DNA of 64,000 nt, taken from contig WPIO01000021.1 in the NCBI GenBank assembly GCA_009760855.2, positions 4,978,501-5,042,500 on the forward strand, read 5' to 3'. The notes beneath the pieces are model-generated. The model worked only from the letters and a program-made list of their open reading frames with translations. It was not told the DNA's origin and ran no database searches. This DNA comes from Cristatella mucedo (lineage: Eukaryota; Bryozoa; Phylactolaemata; Cristatellidae). The translations under genes were made by a program, and so were the position numbers. This document shows, piece after piece, positions 1 through 17,292 of this stretch (position 1 is the stretch's first letter; each line of letters begins with the position of its first letter).

Positions 1-341
1 CGCACGCATGCACACATACACACAAATCAACTGCTGCCCTTACGACAGCTAGATCATGCAGATTATGCTAGATCAGCAGGGATTATGAATTGACGATTGC
101 AGCTTTCGTCGTGTGATACACAAATTAGAGATGTGCAGCACGATTTCTGTTTTATCTTACTTCATGAGAGCCATGTGGTGCAACCGCGCCACTAGTCGAC
201 AGTGAGATAATTGCCGCAGCCATAGCTGCCCTGCACGCCCCGGAGCACCCCTGTGCCGCACCGGCCTCCACCGCACCGGCCGCTCAAGGCATGCTTGCTG
301 GCACACATGCGACTGCTGTGCAGTGCGGCCGCTGGACTAAC

Positions 342-7145
<6,804 letters not shown>

Positions 7146-7359
7146 CTGTGCAAGCAAATAGGGGTGTGTGAAAAGCAGAAAAGCTCGGCCGAGTGAAGCC
7201 GCAACAAGCAGCGATTTCAGCTACCAAATGGTCAGTGCGAGTCCAGCTCGCCAAAAATACAACCCCGTGGCCCATGCGCAAACAGCCTAACTCAGGTCTA
7301 CCCAGTCAACGAGCCAGAGTTGAGGGTGGCCACCGTGCTTATCCTCAACAAAGTAAAGT

Positions 7360-7360
<1 letters not shown>

Positions 7361-7402
<42 letters not shown>
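7361..7402. repeat. (CT)n microsatellite
   Basis: About 20 uninterrupted CT units. Confidence 0.95.
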
Positions 7403-7403
<1 letters not shown>

Positions 7404-7904
7404 GCCGACCGAGGGTCAACTAGATGACATGATGGCACTGCAATGATAAGACGGCCGCAACAGTAAGCAACGATAGGAGGCCGGCTGCCGTAGCACGAGC
7501 TAAAAGATTTTTGCCTCGAACTGGTAACGATCCCACAACGTATCACTTACCAATCCAGTGCTCTATCGATCTCAAGTGCTCCATCTCTATCGATTCAGCT
7601 ATCGACCATATAACGACAATAAAGATGGAAGATATACAGATAGACTAAGCCTAAAACCTCAGGTATGAGCAGCGGCAGAGAAGCCTCATAATTTATTTCA
7701 TATTTATCTGAAGGACTCGACCCAAGATTTAGGTCGTGAAGCTGTGAACGCCTTAAACAGCTGAACATTGTAGTGCTACGACCCAGCAGCAAATCAAAGA
7801 GTGGTTGATTCGAAGCCTTATTTTCTAAAGCAGTCTTTGCGACTTCGACTCCTTCTGCACCAGGCAATATACAATTGACTGCCTCAATAGCACGATCTGG
7901 TAAT

Positions 7905-8190
7905 GTATGTAATGTAATGTATCTCCGTCTGTAACTCCACAAAGTCATAAAGACCATGTGGGTGTTACGAAGGAGAGTTTTGTATAGCGCACTCACAGCC
8001 TAAGCGGCTTTCGGTACGCATTCGGTAGCCAACAGACTTCGTTTCACGCAACAAAGAGAAAGTGGGAAGCATAGCAGAGTCAGGAGAGCAGTTGAGGTAG
8101 TGAGTAGCATGGAAGTGGCAGCTCAGGACCGCTGAAAAGGATGTGCCATAGTCGGCAGTAGGAGAGTAGTTATGGTGGGAAAAGGGCGAC
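7905..8190 (-). mobile_element. LINE family 2, 3' end
   Basis: Matches the end of the family 2 copy at 48.1-49.5 kb in reverse orientation. It includes GTAACTCCACAAAGTCATAA and the segment around CATTCGGTAGCCAACAGACT. Related 3' ends lie at 38.3, 41.0 and 50.4 kb. Confidence 0.8.
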
Positions 8191-8199
8191 CGAACCCCC

Positions 8200-9210
8200 T
8201 ACCCCTGGTCTAAGATCAAGGGCCTACTCATCGAAAATGCTTACAGCCTCGGCTTTCAGTTTCTGCGAAACTGCTCCGGGGGATTGATAAAGTGAAACCT
8301 ACATGTGTATCGCTAAAACAACACTGACTGGGTCTAGTAAAAGACAACACGTCCAGTGTAAGCAAGTTGGATATGAGACCAAGTACGGTATCATGTCGTG
8401 AAACCCATAAGCCAGCAATTGTGCATAACAGAAGCAACTGACGAGAAAAAAGGGCAAACCGACCTCAGAGTAGTCGGCAGCCCATCGACTGTATTCGACA
8501 TAGACTTGAGAATTTCAAAATGCTGTATACCATGATTGGAGGAACTCTGCATAGCCTTACACCTCTCTGTCTCTTGTCTCTCTCTCTCTCTTTCTCTCTT
8601 GCTCTGTGCTGTGTTCAGTAATCTCTCGCTTGTCTCTCTTGTCAAGAGAGAGGAGAGAGTTGGAGTGAGAGAGAATGAGACAGAAAGAGATGAGAGAGAG
8701 AAAATCAAAACCCGGCAGCGGGAATGAGCAATCTTCGAGCGACGAAACGTGTTCGGCCCAATTCCCAACGGAGAATGGCACTGGAATACTTCGAAGAAAG
8801 CTCGCGTGCAAGCCAAGGGCAGGACCGAACTGCACAGCGAATCACGCTATAGGCAGTCTGGTGCTGGGGAGTATTCAAGTTCAGTCATCTTCTAAGACAC
8901 TGCAACCTTGGTCCATCACAGCTCTAAGCCCCCCCCCCAGAAGCCTGTGCATCTGACTGAAGAATCTCGTTTAAGCAACAGCATGTGACCGGCACAGCAC
9001 CTTTCACCACGAGCGCCCTGGCCGTTCAAGCTAGTATATCCAGAGTCGGGCCGCGAAACAGCAAGCAGTCCCTGTGCTCGTTCGACGCTAGACCCAAAAA
9101 AATTAAACGAGCAGCAGCTAAATGGGTTCCCTCTCGCCAAAATCCAAATTTGATGTCGACAGCTAACTAGTCGCTAGCCCTATACGATCGGGCACCTCGG
9201 TCCCGCCCCC
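8200..9210. other. No recognised gene; CT/GA palindromic tract inside
   Basis: At 8562-8702 a pyrimidine tract (CTCTCT) switches to a purine tract (GAGAGA) around TCTCTTGTCAAGAGAGA, making a potential hairpin. The missing first aminotransferase exon was sought here and not found. Confidence 0.6.
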
Positions 9211-9211
9211 G

Positions 9212-9212
<1 letters not shown>

Positions 9213-9251
<39 letters not shown>
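9213..9251. repeat. (CA)n microsatellite
   Basis: About 20 CA units, followed by ordinary sequence to 9660 with no recognised gene. Confidence 0.95.
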
Positions 9252-9253
<2 letters not shown>

Positions 9254-9660
9254 GCCGAGGCACAGCCTAGCCTCCGGGCAGAAAATCAACAGAACCCCGT
9301 CGGCTACCCGCCTTGCGGGACACCGCGCTACGACATGGACCTCGCCCAAGGTCAGACACAGGCCGAGCCGTATCGAACTAGGCAAGCGGCGTGGCCGACG
9401 CCACGACGAGCCAGCAGAGGCGCTGAATGCTAGTAGCGTCGACTAACCGCCGGCGCTCAGGTTGACTTTGTTCGGATGAGGATCCACATTATACGAAGCA
9501 ATCAGTCCAAAGACCTCGATAGGTGGCGCCAGTTGAACCTGCGAAAACACGCTCGACGCTCTACCGGCCATGGCTCTCTGCGGGTGAAAGGCGAGTAACC
9601 AAGAAACCCCGGACCTGATAGACGCGCATGCGCACCAGACCGCACTGGCCCGGCGAGCCT

Positions 9661-9885
9661 AGTAGATATCAAATCAACGGAATGGAGCCAAGGGCACATC
9701 GAATGACGTCATCAATTAAATAAACCGTCCTCCGATTAACAATCTCGCTCACGCTCGATTGTTTCTCGTCGTCCGGTTTATTTAATTGATGACGTCATTC
9801 TCGAGACCCTATTCTCCATTCCATTCATTTACTATCTACTTAGAGTTGTGTTCAGTTAATACGATTGCATAATAGAGTAAAAAAT
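9661..9885 (+). repeat. Left terminal inverted repeat with internal palindrome
   Basis: Matches the reverse complement of 29325-29566 from an AGTAG start, through GGGCACAT, TGACGTCAT and CTCGAGACCCTATTCTCC, to the inner AGTTGTGTT. It is itself palindromic: a perfect 26-bp pair (9702-9727 with 9774-9799), an outer pair GGAATGGAG/CTCCATTCC, and an inner pair AACAATC/GATTGTT at 9738-9744 and 9757-9763. This would allow a branched hairpin. Confidence 0.9.
9703..9798. promoter_or_regulatory. Paired CRE/ATF-type palindromes ATGACGTCAT
   Basis: The exact 10-mer ATGACGTCAT occurs at 9703-9712 and 9789-9798 in the left terminus and at 29514-29523 in the right. It contains the full CREB/ATF octamer TGACGTCA. 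A promoter role is inference; the match could simply belong to the terminal palindrome. Confidence 0.4.
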
Positions 9886-9922
9886 ACTAACAATAATTTA
9901 AATAAATTTTCTATCTTTGTAT

Positions 9923-11525
9923 ATGCCTCTAAACGTTGATTACTTTATGCGGCGAAAGGGTGAACAATTTAGCGATCATGCAAGACGTATTAGAGAAGAA
10001 GTAAGGAAACGTACAGGTCTTCTACCAAAATATCCTTTCTCAAAAGATAGTTTAGATGCAATGATTGCAAGCTTAAGAAACACAACAGTTATAAGATTAG
10101 ATAATCCTATTGGTAAGAAAACTGATAAGAGTAATAATGTGTGGTCTTTTGATAGAGAAGCTAATAGACTGATGAAAATACAAGAAACATGATGGTTTTC
10201 ATGAAAAGCTTCTTCAGATGGTAAATCCTTAGATTATGAATATATTGGATTAGAAAAAAATGTAATTTATTTTGATGTAATACATGAGAAGATTGGAGCA
10301 GAATTGAAATTAGTTATTCAAGAATTACTTAAAAACAAGAGTGACTTAAAAATGACCCCTGTAATTTCGCTTATTTTAGCTTCAGAAAGTGGTGCATTTA
10401 ATTATCAACCATTTACAGGAGTAAGTAATTCAAAAATAAATAGAGTTTCAGATATTGAAAGAATAATCAGAAGTCAATTTGCAGCTTTCAAAAAGAGAGT
10501 AGAAGAATGGTTAGAAAAAGGTTCTAATTGGGCTATAATTGATAGTATTGCTATTTATGCAAAATTCTCTTATTTTAGACATAAATTTTGCGGTAGTTAT
10601 TTACCGATGCCAGAAGGATTGGAAAAGAAGAGATCAACCATTATTATAAAGAATGAATCAGATAATCTTTTCGCTTTATGGTGTGTATTAAGATTTCTTC
10701 ATTGGAGAGAGAATCATCCAGAATCTACTGCTGATTTAAGAGAAATATTACATGAGAAGTACTCACACAATCTGAAGAGAATAGAAGAATTGTTCAATGT
10801 TAAAGGAAATTATCCTTCAAATGTGTTAAATGTTGTTGACATTCCACATATAGCAAAATTATTTAATATTACGATTAATGTTTATGAATATGATAATACA
10901 ATTTTGACTCCACTTGTAGTAGTTGATGAGGAAAAAGAGAAACACTCAAATTTCTTTTATATAGTACTATCTTTATCTGGTTACCTTAAGAATCAAGGTA
11001 TATGAAAATTAGAAGGAGCTGAAAAGATCATTAATTATAATAAGGGAAGTCTAGGTAAGTTCAAAGATGAAATATGTGAAAAATATTCAATAGATCCAAA
11101 AAAATTTCATTAAAGATGAAAAAGGTGTCATGATTGAAAAATTAATTGTACTTGATAATGGAGTTTTCTTAAGACCAAAACTATATTCAATGCAGATAAC
11201 TATTAAGAAAGATAAAGGAATAGAAATTAAATCTGTAATTAAAAAAGCAAAAAGAACGAAGAAAGATGTAGTAAAAAAAGGTTTAATGCATTCTGATTAT
11301 ATTGGTTGTCTTAAAACAGGATATGATGTTCATTGTAATCAATCAAGATTTCAATCAAGAAACCATCAAATTTATACTATAATACAATCTAAGAAAGCAC
11401 TATCTGCATTTGATTCAAAACGATGCTGGTTAGATTGTGGAATTCATAGTTACGCTTACGGCCACTATAGAATAAAGGAGACAGGTGGAAAAGGCTTTGA
11501 ATGTTTAAATAATATTAATATATAG
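9923..11525 (+). pseudogene. polB: Protein-primed-type DNA polymerase B with the catalytic core deleted
   Basis: The N-terminal part (to 11005) reads through TGA codons at 10190, 10202 and 11003 in one frame. It holds the family's pre-exonuclease region, recognised from CGSYLPMPEGLEKKRSTIII and the following Leu/Trp-rich block. The C-terminal part follows at once: GKFKDE at about 11055, RPKLYSM, and a terminal DCGIHSYAYGHY block. The expected exonuclease and polymerase motifs between them are absent, with only about 100 bases where some 2 kb would be needed. A one-base frame break lies near 11110 in an A/T homopolymer. The element therefore cannot copy itself with this gene. Assignment rests on recall of the family's end regions, not on catalytic motifs. 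Confidence 0.8.
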
Positions 11526-11675
11526 ATGCCGAAAAGAAAAAGCGAAAACAAACAAATACCTAAGAAGAAAGTCATACTTGCTGATAAAGAGAAAATGGAA
11601 GTTGATAAAAAATGTGTTAATATACCAGAAGAAATAGATCTGTTTAAGTCAATAGAGAAATTAAATATAAAATAA
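11526..11675 (+). CDS. Small basic protein, 49 aa
   Basis: Starts one base after the PolB TAG stop. Begins MPKRKSENKQIPKKK, a likely nuclear-localisation or DNA-binding tail, then turns acidic and ends DLFKSIEKLNIK. Not recognised as a known family. Tight packing behind PolB favours a real gene. Confidence 0.5.
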   Translation: MPKRKSENKQIPKKKVILADKEKMEVDKKCVNIPEEIDLFKSIEKLNIK

Positions 11676-11700
11676 TAAAAATATTTTTAGCTGTTATAGG

Positions 11701-11976
11701 AAGGACCGAGAAAATCAAGAAGTTTTTCAAGTTTCAGAAGAAGAATCTTTCGATGAAGAAGATGCAATCTACATTAGTCTTTCAGACACTGAATCAGTAT
11801 CTGATACACTTTCTGAAGATCCTGACTATGTTCCTGAATAAGAATCAGAAACAGACTTTTCTTACTGTAGTGTTAGCGGTGAAGAGGATTATGAATCAGA
11901 AGGCGATATAAGTCTTGAAGAACTTTTATTTTGAGAACAAGATGAAGATAGTGATTTAAGTCTTGATTTAATTTAA
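11701..11976 (+). pseudogene. Highly acidic protein, interrupted
   Basis: One frame carries FDEEDAIYISLSDTESVSDT and similar Asp/Glu/Ser-rich text to a TAA at 11976. It is interrupted by a TAA near 11839 and a TGA at 11932. No clear start; the preceding TTATAG looks like a splice acceptor but no donor is proven. Function unknown; acidic tails of this kind occur in viral regulatory and histone-like proteins. Confidence 0.45.
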
Positions 11977-12011
11977 TTTAATTAAAAAAAATTATTTTAC
12001 TTATACAGATA

Positions 12012-12287
12012 ATGGATGTTTCAAGAATTCTTAGTTGTGAACAATCCAGAGAAATGGCAATAAAAATATGCTTACAAAAACTTAAAGGTGAAGATCAACG
12101 ACTAGTTAAACACTCACTTGATAAACTTATTCCAGAAATGCAGAGTTCACTTGTTAGTGTTCTTACAGAGATTTGTGATACATGTGATAAACTAATGGAA
12201 TGTCGTAGCAAGATAAATGAAATGCTAGAAGAAGCAAATAAAAAATTAAAGTCTCCCAAAACTAAACGAGGTATACAAATTAATTAA
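12012..12287 (+). CDS. Small helical protein, first of three tandem paralogues
   Basis: 91 aa beginning MDVSRILSCEQSREMAIKIC, with ICDTCDKLMECRSKI in the middle and a Lys-rich tail ending GIQIN. Two worn copies follow directly downstream with the same start and centre. No known domain recognised. Mostly helix-forming composition. Confidence 0.6.
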   Translation: MDVSRILSCEQSREMAIKICLQKLKGEDQRLVKHSLDKLIPEMQSSLVSVLTEICDTCDKLMECRSKINEMLEEANKKLKSPKTKRGIQIN

Positions 12288-12323
12288 TTTATATTGAATA
12301 GTTTTAACATTATATACATAGAA

Positions 12324-12604
12324 ATGGAAGTTGTAAGAATTCTCTCATATAAATCAGCTAAAATAGTTGTAAAGCATAATTGTAAAATTCAATTCAATAT
12401 TTCTGAATATAAACTTTAAAAGGTGGATTTCTTATTTATATTTCAAAATTAGATGAAAAATACATCAATATCTTTTATATATTTGTGATAAAGAAGATAG
12501 CTTAAATAAATGTGAATATTAACTAATAGAATCTATGGATCTTTGTAAAGTAGATAAAATGTATTATGAAGAAAAAACTAAACAAAAGTGTGCAAATTAA
12601 TTAA
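12324..12604 (+). pseudogene. Second tandem paralogue, decayed
   Basis: Starts MEVVRILSYKSAK, matching the start of the neighbour at 12012, and ends with the same VQIN-stop. Several stops and frame changes in between. Confidence 0.55.
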
Positions 12605-12616
12605 TTATATATAGTA

Positions 12617-12875
12617 ATGGAACTTCCTAGAATTCTTAGTTGTAAAAAGGCTAGAAAATTAGCAGAAGAAATATGTATTATAAAATTAAAATGTGTTAAT
12701 AAAGATCTACTTAAAAATTCTGTATAAATTCATCCCGGATTTAGATGATTTAATTATTATGTGTCTTATAGATATTTGTGATGCATGTGATACAATAATA
12801 GAAAATGAAAACAAGTTATTATCTTTGGAGTCGTGCAATATTACTAGCAAGAGGGTCATAGTTAGTTTAGTTTAG
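12617..12875 (+). pseudogene. Third tandem paralogue, decayed
   Basis: Starts MELPRILSCKKARKLAEEIC. After a frame break it continues with CLIDICDACDTIIENENKL, matching the Cys-containing centre of the first copy. Confidence 0.55.
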
Positions 12876-12923
12876 TTATTCAATTTGTATGCATGTGATT
12901 TTTTTTATTATTGTTATAGGACA

Positions 12924-13487
12924 ATGTCTGCAGCAACTACAGCAACTAGCAGAGATGTAACTGACCCAAATCTAGCAACTACTGCTACTGCACTAAAAGC
13001 TTGTGTAGATTATCTTGTTAAGTCAAAAATGAGATCATACGATGAACAAACACTTGACTCAGATATCTCAGTAATGACGGATACATCTGTTAAGAAATTC
13101 TGTCTTGATGAATGTGACATTGAAGCACAGAAGATAATTACGTCAGGAATGGCAGATGTAACAGCAAATCTCGATTCTAAAGTAAGAGCTAAAGTTGATG
13201 CTCTTCTTGATACACCTGGAGAAATCTCTAGTTACACAACATGGATTGCATCACAACTTCCAACACTTTCTACTGTTATCTCAGGAGTATCAGGAGGTAA
13301 ACCTGATATCTCTGATATTGTCAAAGATGAATCTTATGCAGTTCTACCTGATATTTCTGATGGTACAAGTGCAAGACAAAAAGCAACAGCAGCATCACTA
13401 GCAGCACAAGTACAAACAACTGCTGATGTGCCTGCTGCAAATTCAACACCTGCTACTGCTCCTGCTCCAGCACCAACTACTGTGTAA
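12924..13487 (+). CDS. Ala/Thr-rich structural-type protein, 187 aa
   Basis: An intact frame from ATG 12924 (MSAATTATSRDVTDPNLATT) to TAA. The N- and C-termini are rich in Ala, Thr and Pro (ending APAPAPTTV); the middle is acidic and helical with four Cys. The ORF could extend to an upstream ATG at 12885, but the 12924 start fits composition better. No family recognised; a virion or core role is only inference. Confidence 0.55.
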   Translation: MSAATTATSRDVTDPNLATTATALKACVDYLVKSKMRSYDEQTLDSDISVMTDTSVKKFCLDECDIEAQKIITSGMADVTANLDSKVRAKVDALLDTPGEISSYTTWIASQLPTLSTVISGVSGGKPDISDIVKDESYAVLPDISDGTSARQKATAASLAAQVQTTADVPAANSTPATAPAPAPTTV

Positions 13488-13528
13488 TTAATTTAAATTA
13501 AAACAAAATAAAAGCAATATTATAGAAA

Positions 13529-13781
13529 ATGGTTTCAGTTGAAACAAGAAGTAAAGACTGCATTAATGAAGTACAAGGTCAACAGTATTCAAACTTTCTG
13601 TTCATATCCAATGGGTAGAATTGAAGACATTAGATCATCATTGTTAGATGCTGTAACATTAGTTCTTGAATACAAAGCACTAAGAATGAGTCACTCTGAA
13701 CCTGAAATAGCATGCATATTTACTAAAGTTAGAGATGGTTCAATATTTAAAGAGTTTTTTAAAGGCCTTAAAAATAGATAA
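13529..13781 (+). pseudogene. Small protein with early frame break
   Basis: ATG 13529 opens MVSVETRSKDCINE, which shifts frame after about 10 codons into a frame that runs on to AFFKGLKNR-like text and a TAA at 13781 (visible: RIEDIRSSLLDAVTLVLEYK). Not recognised. Confidence 0.4.
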
Positions 13782-14600
13782 TATAAATAGTATGAAGTCT
13801 GAAGCATACTCTAAAAAATACAACTAACTAAACAAATAAATAAAGAAATAGATGCCGGAAAAAGTTGCGAACTACCAGAAGAATTGATCAAAGAGACTAT
13901 GGATTGGAAACTGTGATATTTAAATATCTAAATCACGGGATCACCAATAATAGGGTCTGCATCAGGATCTTCACCAGGATTATCTACATAAGAAATATCA
14001 CCAAGTATAGGAATAGTACCGGGTGTAGGTGAAGGAGGTGAAGGATCAAACTCAGGAGCAACGATAGCAGGACTATATAGCTCCTACACCGGGCATATAA
14101 ACTCCCCCAACTACTTGTAATCCATCAGAAGTAATATGTGTATGATAACTGATCTTTGAGCAGAGTATATTAGTCCTTTAACTAAAGTAAATTAAACAAA
14201 ATCTAAATCATTGGGAGAAGAAATAATATTTATACTTATAACTGTATATAATATTTTAAAATATTACAATACTATTCTGTACGTTATTAACATAATGAAT
14301 ATGTATTTCTTCTATATCATTATTTCTAACTATCATATTATTATTATCAATTATTAGGTATTATGTGTTGATAATATTTCTATAATTTATATTAGATAAA
14401 ACGTATTACAGTAATCACAGATTAAAACGTCACCACTTGGATTCGTTTGAAATCTTATCATAACAGAAGCTTCCATAATTTATAATTATAAATTTGACCA
14501 TCAACAGAATAAAAAGATGTTTTTAAGTATTCACTTATATAATAGACATAATAACTAGAATTGTTATCAATTATATTTTGTGACATTGGAGTTGCATTAT
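13782..14600 (-). other. Degenerate AT-rich stretch with a Pro/Asp-rich minus-strand tail
   Basis: On the minus strand 14085-13928 reads SPAIVAPEFDPSPPSPTPGT and an acidic end to a TAG. This looks like the C-terminus of a lost protein. The rest, 14100-14600, shows no frame I can defend. Confidence 0.35.
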
Positions 14601-15136
14601 TAATATCTTTAATGTAAATTTTTATCTTTGAAAATGTTTTTTTATTGCTCCAGCTGCAATGACTTTAAAATAATTATTATATACAATTAAAAAGGACTAT
14701 TCATTTCAAAATTGTTTACTGAATTAACAGTAATATCTCCATTTATTCGAGTTAAAGGAGAAGTAATTTTTAAATAATTCGAATCTGCAAGAGACTTTGT
14801 AAAAACATTATTATGTAAAGGATTTTTACCTTTTAATGTTAATAAATTTAAATTTCTATTTATTGGTACATCACCATATTTCTGTGCTTTATTATCTAAA
14901 TATTATTTGTTGCTATTATCATTTCTATTAATATGATCAAGTATATTTAAATATCTTTTTGATTTTGCTGATAAATTACTTTTTATAACTTCATCAGAAT
15001 CATTTCTCAAATAATTACTATCAGAAAAAGCTTTACTAGGATATTCTAATTGATCAACAACAATTCCAACATTTACTATTTTATTAGAAGCACAATCTAA
15101 AGTACCGTTCATATCTAAATTATTCCTCTTAAGCAT
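14600..15136 (-). pseudogene. Second minus-strand fibre-like protein, broken
   Basis: Begins MLKRNNLDMNGTLDCASNKI and carries repeated 'N..LKGKNPL...' and 'SLADSNYLK' units like those of the larger fibre gene upstream of it on this strand. Interrupted by a TAA near 14906, then more frame breaks. Confidence 0.55.
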
Positions 15137-15182
15137 ATTATGAAACAGCTATATCAACACTAATATTTAAAACAACATTAAT

Positions 15183-16913
15183 TTAATTTGTTGAAGCTAT
15201 AAAGTTAAGTGAATCAACAAGTTTATTATTATCGATAATATAATTTCCATATAATGTTGATGTTGGTAAAGTTATATTAGCTGCATTAATAGGTGGAGAT
15301 GTAAGTAATTTTTTATAAACTTTTAAGGTATTAGTAGTAAATCCTGATTGGTCTGGTGCGTATGAAAAATCGGTTAAATAATATATTATTGATAGCAAAA
15401 ATAAACCTCTATTAATTATATTATCATTTGTATCCACAGTAAAAGTGTTTGTAATATTATCTTTGATTAATCGTGAAAATGTATAACCCCCACTAGCATT
15501 TGATATAAAACTTGCATACAATTTTATGACTGCAAAATTACCACCTGATATTTTATTTAAATAGCTTAAATTAACACCATCATAATCATTAATGGGATCA
15601 TTTTTAATAATAATAGAATTAAAATTTATATCAATATCACCTCTAATAGTGCCTTCATTTAAACTAGGATAATTAGAATCTATATATGTTTTATTTGGAA
15701 CATCATTATCAGAGTATGGTGGATTACTAATATTAATCATTCCATTTACTGTTAATGTTCCTGATGTAGTTCCACCTTTTTTTATCTAGTTTAGTATCAG
15801 CATAATTTTTAGTTGAAGCATAACTAGGATTAATAAGATTCGCAATATCTATAAAACGAAAACCTTTCGTTACAATATCACCATCAACAGTTGTTCCTCT
15901 AGATACTTTTGTAACAAAATTCGTATCTATATACTTTCTGTTTACAGCATCATATCAAGATTGCCAATGAGTATACTACCAGTCTTAGGAATATAATTCT
16001 TTACATTTATTCCTTTTTCAAGTTGCCCAAGCATTTTCTATACAATACTAAAAAGAAAATCTGTATAACTTATTCCTCTTGCAACAGTAAACTTATCAAT
16101 AGCAAAATTACAAGTTCCATCAATATTTATTATTAAAACTTTATTACCACTAACACCATAAATATCATTGCTAGTCAAATCTAAATAAGCACACCTTTTT
16201 TATCAGTTGCATACATAATTCCAGAAATAATTCCAAAATTTGGTAAAGTGCCAGGAATAAATGTTTTAAGATTTGTTGCGAAACCTAACTTTCTTCCTGT
16301 TCCTCGTTCTATAACTGGTATATCACCTGGAGTAATCTGTTGCGATAAAAAACCACTATTACCATTGCCAGTACCATTAACAGTAATATGTAAGCCTAAT
16401 ATATCAAGTTTGAATAAATTAGGATAAGTTTTAGAACTCAAACCTAAATATCTAAATCCTACTTGTTGTTTAATGTTATCAACGTATTGTTTTGTATCAA
16501 TATCAGAATCTTTTAAATTTAGAAGATTATTTCCACCCATAATTATACTTGATGTTGCCTTACCTTGAAATACTTGTTTAATACTTTTCAATCAACCATA
16601 ATTTATAACTTTATAAGGTCTTAGATCACTATAAACAGTACCATCAGCAGAATTTCCTGATATACCATAAATATTCTTACAATTCAATTGTGACATCATT
16701 TTTGCCCCTCTCTTTGGTAATAATCCAGATAACATTGAAACAGCTGCTAACTCCCCAGTAACATTAGTAGCAACACTTCCACCAACATTTGAACTAAGAG
16801 CATAATCCAATCTTATTGCATCACTATCTATAACAGGAAAACCTAAGTTACTTTATTTTATTTGCACCAAGATCAGTATAAACGACTTCATTAATCTTAG
16901 TTACTTTTTCCAT
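15183..16913 (-). pseudogene. Fibre-like protein with phage-type tail-fibre repeats, broken
   Basis: ATG 16913 opens MEKVTKINEVVYTDLGANKI. The gene then holds repeats of the pattern 'G.N.L.NL...D..TKQYVD' (for example LLNLKDSDIDTKQYVDN at about 16500, DNDVPNKTYIDSNY at about 15710). A central region of Gly/Asn-rich beta-type sequence follows, ending ...LNFIASTN and TAA. Breaks: a shift near 16855, TGA at 16594-16592 with the same frame continuing, a shift near 16180, a TAG near 16040 and shifts near 15950 and 15785 in homopolymers. The repeats mark a trimeric fibre that would bind a receptor on the virion surface; that role is inferred from the repeat type. Confidence 0.65.
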
Positions 16914-16926
16914 TACTTATATATAT

Positions 16927-17262
16927 ATGAAGAAAAAAGGAGGAAATGTTTCTGAAGATGTAAAAGAAGCGGTTATTACAACCAAAGAAGTAGTATCAGG
17001 AGTAGCAACTGCTACAGAAGTAGGCTCTAAAGCAATTATAAAAGTAGCTCCAAAGATTGCAATGAAACTATCATTACAAGCATTGAACAAAATAGCAAAG
17101 ATAGTTCCAAAAGTATTACAATCATTTAAAGTTATCGGAACTGCTACTAAAGCACTAGGAGGATTTGTATCTGGTGTTACAGGAATAGTAGATCTTGGAC
17201 AAGTTATAAAAGAGATTGTTGATGATGTTGCTTCTGGCAAATACGGACAAGTGTTCTGGTAA
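16927..17262 (+). CDS. Small Ala/Val/Lys-rich amphipathic protein, 111 aa
   Basis: Intact. Starts MKKKGGNVSEDVKEAVITTK, is rich in Val, Ala and Lys, and has a glycine-rich hydrophobic centre (KALGGFVSGVTGIVDLGQVI). Head-to-head with the fibre gene across about 13 bases, so the two may share a promoter. Possible membrane-active or minor virion protein; not recognised. Confidence 0.55.
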   Translation: MKKKGGNVSEDVKEAVITTKEVVSGVATATEVGSKAIIKVAPKIAMKLSLQALNKIAKIVPKVLQSFKVIGTATKALGGFVSGVTGIVDLGQVIKEIVDDVASGKYGQVFW

Positions 17263-17292
17263 AACAATAGCAGATTAAAAGGATTATCAAAA

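Noticed and set aside
12885-12923. Upstream ATG for the Ala/Thr-rich protein
   Set aside because: The added residues (MYACDFFYYCYRT) do not match its composition, and TTATAG before the 12924 ATG looks non-coding.
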